Shown here in pieces: positions 50,001 to 62,000 of a stretch of DNA of 64,000 nt. A model generated the notes under the pieces. It did not search any database. It was given only the letters and a program-made list of their open reading frames with translations, and was not told where the DNA came from. Source of the stretch: Balanoglossus misakiensis (taxonomy: Eukaryota; Hemichordata); assembly GCA_040954595.2 (NCBI GenBank), contig CM082580.2, positions 3,658,001 to 3,722,000 of the forward strand, written 5' to 3'. Both the position numbers and the translations under genes were made by a program. Numbering within the stretch: the stretch's first letter is position 1; every line of letters starts with the position of its first letter.

Positions 50001-53000
50001 TATATTATAAGACAAAAAACGTACTTTGACCTATCAGTATACCGGAACATTGTGTCGTATCCTTTCTATAGTGACCATACATCATCCACTCACAACTAAG
50101 TTAATGTTTTCTGCAGAATGAAGGTAACATCAGAGAGAGAGAGCTGAATTCTATTGATGACCATGTAGTGGATATAGGTGAAAAACTATCCAGTATCGAT
50201 CCAGGAGAGGTCAAGTGCCTGGAAGCAATGCTGAACTGCAAGGAATTGATTGGATGGCTAAGAACTGAAATACAAAGTAAGGGTAATTCTTCAAAATGAA
50301 AAAGTCCATTGAACTTGCAGGCCTGATGTTACTTGTTTTGCCTGCCCATCTCTTAAGCACTGCAAGTGAAGCAGACGAATAGATAAACACACTTTGAACT
50401 ACTTTGTGAAATGAACTTCTTTTGATAATAAGATGTTGCAAATAGACTGACAATACATGTAGTTTACTTTTCACTGTTCTACTTAATTATATATTTAAAT
50501 TGTAAATAACTTAAATTCTTATATTTTGACTGAAAAACAAGCACATTGTCAAAGCAGTTCCATAGAATGCACGGTTGATTTATCTGGTATTTCTAGATAT
50601 CATCACAGCACACAATTGTTCCAGTTGTGTTTAAAGCAAAGCAAATCATCTCGGTTCCATGTAAACTCTGGTTGTGACTAAGATGTTAATTTTCCGACAG
50701 CAATGTAAACTGAATGTTATGTTTTCAAGACCATCCTGTTGGGTCCAGTAAACTAGCAACATCACATATAAGGTTACGATACTCAGCATTCTGGTTTGGG
50801 CTGATTGTTAAATTTGACTTAAAAGAAATCACTACCACACTGCATAGTATACCACAGAATCAGAGACTGAAAAATTAAGATGGGAAATATGCATTGCCTT
50901 CTTAATTAACGAAAATCTGTGTTATTGACATGACTTACAGATGTGAAGCAACTGAATGTCTTTATGGATCTGGCCATGATCTCAGCCGGCGAGACTCCGA
51001 TGGAAGTGGACCGTGTTAAATTTCTTCACCAAGCCACAACCGGATATGCCCCTCTTATCTTTGACCTAAAGTCAGATGCTGACTTCGACCAGCTGCTTCT
51101 CTCGTGTAATTCATTGTGGAATGCTTTGAAAAATGATGAAGAGTTGCCCGAAAAATTGGTAGGTAATACAAACGAATTTAATGCAGCCGTAAGTAATTAG
51201 AGGTAATGTAGGTAGAGTCAGTTATGCATTCCTTATTGCTAAACTGATATTTTTTAATGATTTGAACAAACACTGACAAAACTAAGAAAATTTTATACTA
51301 AATTTTCAATCAAAGATTGTTTTTAATCATGAAAAGTATAAAAGGCAATTGCGTAGAATAAGATATTTTTAATGCCAGGCCTTGATGATACATTTATGAT
51401 ATATTTCCAATAGTACAGCAAATTCGATGAAATATTTTACAGATATTGACATGCATAAGAACAAGTCCTTCCAGATCTCTACTCAAAGCTGCTACATTAG
51501 GCATGAGGTGGGCGTTAGCAAGTGACAGCATAAACTTAGCCATATTTTATCAACTACTTTTCCCAATCCCAAAACAACCAAATTTGACATCTCTCTTGCC
51601 TCATAAGTTCCATCGGCTGCTGTTGTCATTTTACAATTACACACACCCCTTGGCGACCCAGTCATATACTCTCTATTTCATGGTCACAATTTGTGTAGGA
51701 GCATCTAATTACATGTCCATATATTGTGTTTTGTTTGGTAATAGAGAGATGTAAGTCGTCAGATTGAGTGGCTTAAAGCAGTAAAGAAATCTCATGGCTC
51801 GGTAGAATTATCAGCCTTAAGCCAGGCAGAAGCCATCAACTCTAGAGGAATCTACACAGTAGGATGTCTCGACAAGAAGACAGAAAAGGTAAATGTAGGT
51901 CATTTTTGTAGTTTAGGATGTGTAGTATGCGATGTTTTATACCCGCGTCAAGAGACGTCTTGTCTATACAATTACATATGAAATAAGTATATATTATAGT
52001 ATAATAAGAAAAAAAAACATTACATAAATATTTTCTGAAAGTGTAATTTTAGTCGTTACTTATCTACACTCTTTCAAGGATTCCGTTGATGCAGTTGTAA
52101 GCCTGTTAGTTCCTGGTGATCACGACGACACGACATCAGCGGAAACACAGAGGGACAAAAAATATACCTTGGAGATGTTGCGAGATTTACAAAGCATATT
52201 AATGCTGGTGGCTGGAAAAGCAGAGAAGGGTAAAGACGAAGTTGATAAGTTTACGGAGGTACGAACTTAAAAATAGCTCAGTAATTTATGAATAAATTGG
52301 AGGAATAAAATGGCGGTGCGGTAACTAGTAATACTTATGTATGAGTAAAGGGCGAGAGAGAACTAAATTCGGAGAAGAAGCCAAGCATACGTTAATTTGG
52401 ACTTCCTCTCACCGGATCTTATTATGAAATTGAATCGTACTATACAACATACCAATGAAAATTTGCTTTTAAGAGAATTGTGTGTACTACTGACTGGTTC
52501 CTCTAATATACGATCACGAAGGGGGGAAATGTAACTCGCACAAAAGGAGAACAGTTAATCAATGACCATGTCTCATTCAACTAAAATTTAGCTTGACCTG
52601 GAATTGCGAAACTTGGATCGTATAGGTATCGACAAAACAAAGCATGAACACCCTGACGAACGGCTGAATGCTTTGCTCCTTTGATAATGATAGATTATAA
52701 CACTTGATTTGTTTGACTCCACTTGATTTTGTAACGCAAACCTACTTTTGCAAATTTTAGAAAGTCTGTACAAGATCGTGTTTTCAGAACCTACGACGTA
52801 TCAGAAACTGCACTGCTTGGACTTGTACATACCTGATCAGATGTTCCTAACAGAATCTCTATATTTTCTCTAACACAGATACTATCAAGTGTGACCCGGC
52901 TGGCGTCCACATATGTTGATCTGTGTTCTGCGGGAAATGTCTTGTTCTCAGAATGGAAAGTTGTCATTTATTGCGAGCCAGAAAAGAAGGTTTCAGTCAT

Positions 53001-56000
53001 AGTTGATTTAGCTGCAGGTGACTATGACTTGAAGGGATTTGAACCGGTTGAGAAACAGCTACACCGCCTGTGTGATTTCATGGAGGAATGTCTACAACAG
53101 TGGAAAGAGTACGTGGAGGAAAAGCAAGAACAGGCTTACTATCTGAATTATTTCACAACAAAGCAATTGGTTATGCTGAGGAAGGAGTTCGCAACGGCCG
53201 ATTTGTCGATTGATGACATGTCTCCTGGTGTATACACGCTTCTTACCAACTTAAAAGAAGATTGCTGTGCTGCAGATGTGATGGATGCCATGAAAGAACC
53301 TCATGTGGACGACGACAATGGGGACCCGGAAGTCTCCATTGATGATGCTTCAAGTGGTCTTACAATGGAGGGTATCGAACAGATCTCGCGTACAGAAGGC
53401 GACGATAGTTGCTCTGAAAATGGAAACCAAATGAATCAGCATCACCTTGTTATCAAGAAGATGAAAATGCTTCTACAGGCTTTAAAAGATGACGGCATGA
53501 CTGAGATGGTTGCCAAAGCTGCCATTGGAAGCTGCGGTGTCGATGCTGATATTGATAGTGCCTTGGCATGGTGCTTTCAAAACATGCATGATGAGGAATT
53601 GGTCTCTCGCTTATGTGACGAATGGACAGATCAGATAGAGTGTTCGGATGACGAAGAAAACGGAATGGAAACTTCATGCAGTCCAGAACCAAGTTTTGAA
53701 CAGGTTTCAAGAAAAGAATCGTCAGATATTGATCAGGATGTAAAACCACAACGCACACAAGTGTCAAATCGTGACATGATAAGGTCCCTACTGGTTGGGC
53801 TTGTGGATTCACATGAGTAAGTCATAATACACCTTTAATCACTCAACATGTAATTAGGGGCCCAAGCCAACAGAGCTTGGGCCACTGTTAGTATTGTTGG
53901 AATTTTTCAGCCTCGACATTCCGTGGGAACCGCTAATAGGCCACGTAAACCACAAAGCTGAAAATCACTTCATAAATTGTATAGCAGTTATCATCACTTA
54001 TGAGTAAGTGTGTGCGTTTTTTTTTCATTTTCAAAATTGCAGTCCATGCTATATAACACAGTACGTACAAAAAGTACGTTTTTGAATCATATGTCATCAT
54101 CATTAATATTGTTGATTGTTATCCGAAGTTGTAATTTATAATTTTCCGTCTGTTTCATTCTAGTGACTTGATTGGAAAGTTGAAACAATTATGGACGCAG
54201 TTCAAAACATCTGTGACGACAAAAAGTGTGAATGAATATTTGAGCTTGGAATTTCTGGGAAGAGTTCTGTCCGATATTGCGAAGAAAGGTATGGGAGGGT
54301 GTTTGCTTGTGTGTAAACTTAAATATATTTTCATTTTTTTGCCCAATGCCGTACATTCATCAAACGGTTTATAGAGAATCGACAACTTTGAAACTTCAAA
54401 ACAGTTGATAATTAATATTCACGTCAAGTCCTCAATGCCAGGCTAACAGTATATTTTCTGCGTCAGGCGATATAATTCCACGAAGATGCAGCCCACTGTA
54501 CCTGAATCAAGGACAGCCAACGTTGATTGTACGCCCAACAGGTAGGAACTGGTTTTATTTCGGATGTATCGCTCATCTGCTTTAGTATTCTGATATTGCA
54601 ACTATTCTATCTTTGCATTCCAACCACAAATGAAATGCAACTTCTTTTGAATCATCTTTGATAGGTGGGGATTGGGAAAGGTGGTTTTGGTGGTTCACAT
54701 ATGTTCAGTTGTCAATACTTGATGTTTTGACAAAGCGTATATTGAAATCTATATAAAATTACAATCATATAATTCTGAGATTATCGTGTTCATGGGGTCT
54801 ATCAATATTTTTCACAGGTGAAATTTTGACAACAGTTTTGGCATTGTACATGTATGGCATGAAGAACCGTCTGCCATCATACGATGAAGTGTTGCTGTGT
54901 ACGCCCAATACAACGTTGGAGGAAGTAAGAAAATCTTTCCTAAACAATGAATAAAACTGACAATTTCGTGATCGTCTTAATCATTGATGAAACGTGTTCT
55001 AATTACCCCATCATGCACACACTCAAACTCTTTGGCGTTAATGCATTTAAAGCAGCAACATCAGAGCAGTGTGTTATGCTTTCTCACAGTACAGCACTTA
55101 TTACACGTGGTACACAGAGAACATGATGTATTCATAGCATTTTAAAAACACGTTTGATTTTGTTTAACGCTGTTGCCAGCGCAATGAATAAAGAACAGGT
55201 AAACAAAGTATCCGTCTTTTCTATTAATTCAACAACATGAATAGATACAGTAAGTACAGCGGTTATACATCCTAACCATTTATCATTAATGATTGTTGCA
55301 ATGTAAATTGGTGGGAAGTTGAGGAATAGTTACTGCAGACGTTTTTTTGTCGTGGGCAACACAGCTTATCTAGATCGTTTTCTTTATGCATCCTCCAATT
55401 CTCAGGTCGTTTTATTATGGCGACGTGCGATGTATGACACCAGTGGTAGAATCTACTGTTTGGTGAATGCGGATCAACTTGACTATGAAGTCAGTACCAA
55501 AGCAGAAGAAAAGAGAATCAAGCTAGAAAAGAACGCTGCAAATGGTGTGTGTCAGTTTTGGTTATGTAAATACCTATGTCTAAGAATTTGTTATTTCGAC
55601 ATTTGTCATAAAGGGAAATCGTTTTTCGCAGAATTTCATAATAACTTGCATGTAATGTCATGTTTGCAGATTACAAAATGGTTGTTCTGTGCAGTCGTGA
55701 GAGAGAAGACCTTTCTCACATGGTGACAGCTCTAGATTCCTACAGAATCGATTCACCCAATCTGCCATCGATTGAAGAAATGCAGGCTTACTTGAAAGAA
55801 CGTTTCATCCAGCAGGCAGCCGAGGTCAACTCAGTGCGCACTGCTGCCAGCCTTGCTCATGACAAGTGAGTAATACACATTTCCTACTATTTAACCCTGC
55901 TGTCTGGCAGTCCGCAGTTGAATTTAATGATAGTAAAACTTCTAAAACTTCCCAGGGGATCATTTTCAAACGTCAGTCATGATAACTGATATCATTAAAC

Positions 56001-59000
56001 ATCTAAGGGAGCATTCGTTTTTTACAGGGAGGGGGGGGGGCGGTGGAAATCAGGGGGGGGGGTTTACTTTTACAAAGCAGTTTTTAGGGGGGGACAAATT
56101 TTATAATCAAGGGATTATTATATAGGGACTGAAAGGGGGGGACTTGAAAACTTTGACGGCTCAATATTTATTTTGAGTCAACAAAAATGCAGTTTCGCGT
56201 CCTTTATTTTACAAAATTTTCTAATGTCGGAGGGGGACACCCCCTCCCACACCCACCCCCTCCATTCATCAACACCTTTCAATCATTGACTGGTTTATCT
56301 AGTGTCCCAGGTCAGGGGACTTGCCCCCACCCCATGATAACTTTGAGCGGCGACGTTAATTTGCTTTTGCTGGGTTCATTAAAATGCAGCTTTGAGCTCT
56401 GTATTTTATAAAATTTTCTTACGTCGGAGGGGGACACTCCCTCCCAAACCCACCCCCTTCAATTCTCGGTTTACAATGTCTCCCAACGCAGAATACAAAT
56501 ACTTAAAAAATAAAAACAATGTTCAGTAGACATGTACATGAACAGACATAAATTGACAACAGAGAAAAAGATGCTGAAAAAAGACAAACTGAAAATAGTT
56601 GAAGCGCACATTGGCCGGAAACTGTGTCAAACAACTCTGGAAAGTCTCAGAGTAAACCATGAGAGGGACAAAGAGGAGGATGAGCAGGAGGATGAAGAGG
56701 ATGACTTGGACGAGGACAGTGAACCAGAAGATGAACATGTAGTGATAGGTGAACTAGGTGATTCAGCGGAAAGTGACTCAGAAAGTGATAGCGGCGACAT
56801 TGAAAATGAACTCTTTCACGTAACAAGATCAGGCAGACAATGCACTACTTGGAAATCAAGGAACTAGGTTTCATGGTTGATTATGTGGTATGTCGAACAT
56901 ACACTAATATCTGACAAAGTTTGATAAGTTTAATCCGGTGGATAAACTTTTTTTTTTTTGGGGGGGGGGGTCACATTTTAGAAAAGTAATTTCCAGGGGG
57001 GTCGCCTTTTACATTTAGTTGGCGACTCAAATTCCACCGCCCCCCCCCTCCCTGTAAAAAACGAATGCTCCCTAAATGAGGCGTCTTGGTAGTAGTATTG
57101 AACGGTTCAAGTCAAAGCTCAATATACCTTACTGTACATACAACATTTATTTTTCCACAGATGTTGTGTGCAGGTTGTAACTTCTACAAGAGCTGGTGTC
57201 GGCAAATCACTGGTAGTGACAAGACTTTCAGAACAATTACAACTTATGACAGGACGAAGAAGTGGTGTGTGTGTGACTGTTCCATTGACCCAGAAAAATG
57301 TTGACCAGAATGCCATTGTTTCAACACTGACAGAGTTTATCACTGAGCCAACCAACCCAGTACCTAGGATATTCCATTTTGATATTACTCCTGCTGTAGG
57401 TTGAATAGATGTTACACTTCTCATAAACAACAATGGCAATGAATTCATTTTGACCTTAAACAATCCTGACTAGAATAATTCAGCACTCTAAAATAAGACC
57501 ACAGGTTTTCTATTTCAATAATGCTATCGTCAAATATATACCCACTTTTTCTCCAAGCAGGTACGAAAATGGTGTGTTGTATCGAGCAAATATTTTTTCA
57601 GCTTGTGAGCCGTATGATAGGATTAAGCCACTAATACAACTGTCATTTCATTTGAAGGGATTCGTATTGTTGGTTGGATCGTAAATGTGATCAGATGCTA
57701 TTCTACAGATGAACAACCCTAACGTTACAAAAATTCGCATTTTGTCTAGGTGTTATTTGGAGTGGATGACTTCCTGTTCAACTTGCTCATACTGGGCGGC
57801 ATCAGTAATAAGCAGGGACATGTGTGGAGACGCAATCCCTGGGACCTGTACATCATAGAAATAAATTCAAGTTCGTCTCTTGATACCTTAGGCAACCTCA
57901 CCGTGAAAACAGCTGCTAAGGTAATTGAAAAGCAATCATACAATAACTAAGGTGAAACAGGCATTCACCAAAACAATTACAAGCAAACTAAATTGTATTC
58001 CTTTATAGTACAACAATTTATGTAAGTTTTATTGGTGTCACACGTGCCCAATATTTCGAACATTACCACAGAATTCAAAATAGCTGCAACAAGCGCAAAA
58101 CTGGCAACACCTATTCCTTTGATGCCCGCAACATGTTATCTCAAAAATTGTAACAACGTGACAATTTAGTAGACAAAGAGGCGCCCCCATCCCAATTGCG
58201 TGTTGAGAGAGACGTGTCGACTCGAACACGGACGACGAGAGTTGTTGAGCGTGTCGAATGCTGCTCTACGAAGCTCGTAGAAGGTAACTACGAGCTTCGA
58301 AGAGCAGCATTCGACACACTAAACAACTCTCGTTGTCCGTGTTTGAGTCGACTCTCTTATCCCTTTCTGTTCACGTCTCTCTCAACACGCACTACTTCAA
58401 CTGCGCAATTGGGATGGGGGGGCGCCTCCTTGTCTACTAAATTGTGACGTTGTTACAATTTTAGAGATAACGCGTTGCGGGCATCAAAGGAATATGGTGT
58501 TGTCAGTTTGGCGCTTGTTGCAGCTATTTTGAATTCTGTGGTATTGGTGCTTGATTCAGTGTTTTTGACTTTATCTCATGACCTTGAGTACATTGCCCTT
58601 TATTAGGTTGAAACACCATACATCTCTACCAGTTCCGGATTTCGTGCGATCCTTCCAAGCATCACCTGTAGATCTCCGAAAGAAACTCATAACATGGAAG
58701 TTCAAAAGCAACAGAATGTACTACCAGGTAAAGGATACATGGGCAGGGGACTAAATATAATTTGTTAGCAGTTAAATTAGTCGGCAGAATTATGGAGAAG
58801 TTCATGTTTTGGTGAAGACATTAATGAGAATTTGAATGACACTATAGTTACGCAAAGACAAGTATCGTAAACAACAATTCTGAGTAATACCGGCAAAGTG
58901 CATTTTAGTAGACTGAATTCAATATGGACAGAAAGTTAAAAAAACTACATAATATGCACTTTCCTGGACTGGTGCTTTAACATTCGCGTAAGTTCACGTA

Positions 59001-62000
59001 ATTTCCAATAATGATACATTAACTCTAAAACAAAGGCCATTGTACAGTAACCAACTGGTCATGTTTGTAAGAACATTGCCTGACGTGACTGTGGCCCCAC
59101 TACAAAAGTGCGTTGCCATGATTTCCAAAAGAAGAAAATACCCGGTGTGTGAGTCCCTCGCAAATCAAAGGGTGATTATGTCAGCCCTGTTGTTATAATC
59201 ATCCATAATTACCAGTCAGTTAGTTATGTCGCGCATAATGTATTTATTTAAAACATTCAGAAAGATGTCTTATCCGTACAGTATGCTTGAAATTTATTGG
59301 GTGTATGGATTGACCGTGCACTTATGCCAAATAGAAAAGGGCACACCATCTGATTCTGTAGCACACGATATGAAGGGTAAAGAAACACGACTGCTTAGAG
59401 AGGTCTGAAAAGTTTGATGGCTATATACAAGTTTTTCATTGATTGAGATGTGCCCGAAAGGTGAGAGCCGTAAATTCGTCATGCCCAGGAACTGAATATT
59501 CTGTGTATTTTCCTTCATTTTAATATTCTCCCGTGTTTATTTTAACAATTAGATGACTACGCGCAAGATCCCATGATGGACCAACAGGAATTCAGAAGTA
59601 ACGCCTTCCAAAGAGTTTACCAGTACCTTGTCAGACACAGCAATGGTGAAAACTTAGACAATTTCACTTTCAAAGAAGGCAGTATTGAAGGCAATCCTAT
59701 CCAGTGTTTGTGTGTTTTGTTAAGGTAAAATAAAACATAAATGAAGTATGAAAAAAGTAGTAAGAGTCTTTGAAGGTTCAGTGATTTTAAAAGCCAGAAT
59801 ATCACACCAAGGACAGACAGACCAATTTAAACAGTTTGTTCTTGAGGATGGGAATGGATGACACGGTGCATCTTTTGTTAGCTATTATATTACAGTTGTG
59901 AAAAGTTGGTGACAACTGTTATTTTGGGGAACAATATAGTACATTTGCCGAACATTTGTACAATTTGTACAATTTTAACAGAAGTGGCTTTCTTCGTTAT
60001 GAAAACAGCGTCCCCGTGATTCCCTTTATATGGTGGAACTTGGCATTGAATCTTCTCAAGCCCGTTCTCATGTTTTAAGTTTGTCCAAGGGTGTGCAAAA
60101 ATAATAATGACAGGAACAGTAATACTATTTATTGCAGTAGTGATAAGGAACCGAGTCTCAAAATTAACACTCGGCTTCAGACTGTCATTGCAGTTCTGAT
60201 GCCATTAGTTTTTGAGTGTATCATATTTACACAGCTCTATAACAATTAAATGCTGACTGTATTTTGTGTGATACGTCTGTACAGGCACTGTGGACTACCC
60301 GACCCTTCGTGGGCTGAACTGGGTCATTTTGTCTGGTTCTTGAACGAACAACTTAAAGACTGCGAACACTCTGCCTTCTGCGAACCAAGCCATCTTACCG
60401 ATGCTGGCTTGAATGGCTTTCGAAACTTTGTTGTCAGGTTCATGATGCAAATGTCCAAGGTGGATATACAATTTGTTGTTTCTTTTCTTAAATGTGAGCC
60501 AAAATTGAGACTAGTTTCAATTGTCCAAATGACACTATCTTTATAGCGTTTTTCATGATTTTGATAATTTAAGAATAGGCCATAAAAGGGCGGTACAGTG
60601 GCCATTTTACAACCCTCAGATATGTATGATTGTTACCCCAACTCAGTGCGTCTTAAAAAGACTAAATTTACTCTATGGTGAGGCATGCTAATTTACATTT
60701 TGCGGTTTTAATGTAAATGTCGACAGGATTTTGCGACACCGTCTCTGAATGTGTCTGACGAAAGTTCTGCCCGACACGGTGGATTCCAGGATGACGTAGC
60801 TCAGTATCAACTCCGCAGAAGATGGGAAACAAGGTAAATCTGATGGCAATCTTTTATTATCATTCACTGTGTGAAAACTCTTTTTTTTATGATTATCGTT
60901 CAGGACGGTGATTTCGTGGCCGCAATGTTGTGCCCTTTATCAAGGAACTTTATTTCTCATTGCTTCTCCCTTACCCAGGAGCGGTTGTGGGTAACTCATC
61001 CTATTATTGCTCATGTACCTGTTGGACGATGGTAAAATAAAATAATTAATTTTTAAATTTTAAAAATAACTGCCGTGTATTTTCACTGCGTTTAAATTTT
61101 AGCCCTCATCCATATATATTCTTCAATCATGACCATCATACGATGACGTTTCTGGGTTTTTACATCGACGAAAACGCCTCCTTAGTTGACCCGACCACCC
61201 AACACGTACTGGCGCCAAATGTCATGACTAGAGATTTACGGGCGGGACTTCTGCATCAGCGAGTCAATCTCAAGGAAAACTTTGACGCTCTGCCCAGGTT
61301 AGCGATCTAAGAAATATGAACATTAAAAACCATATCCAACCGTGCTTTTGACAATTTTTTCATTCACTGCATATTATGCAAGTGAACAGTAAGGCATGGT
61401 GTTTCCTGGTCTAGCTTCTGATGTTGATCCGTGAATGCATTTGTGTTACTTAGCTGTGATTGTACAAACGCGTAATTATTGACAGGGACGAGAAAATAAT
61501 ACAGCTGTGTCAAGTAATGGGTATTGATTGGCCACATGACCCGGATAACACATATGAACTCACTACTGATAACGTTAAGAAGATGTTAGCCATACATATG
61601 AGATTCAGGTGAGCAATCTGCACTTTGAACACTTTCACAGAGGAAGGCCATATTTGGGAATTCTTATTTTGTTACTTCATAGGCTTTTTTCTGAACTCCA
61701 TGAGACCACGCAAGATTTATACGAGGATATGTGACATTGGGCAAACACATGTTCCACTATGTTAAACGGCACAAAAGTTATATTTTTGTTAAAATCTGCA
61801 CCTATTCTAGTTTGATACAAAGATTGACTTTTATTACTTGGGTAGCAACCCGTTGCTATGATAATTAACCCGACATAAGTCTCGTGAAATCTCGCAATAA
61901 GCGTAAAATTATAATGTTGTTTACACATCGGTACTGCGGTCTTATGCAAGATTGATGACGATCCTTTTAGGTGATTAATTGTTGACAGTTCATTTTGAGT

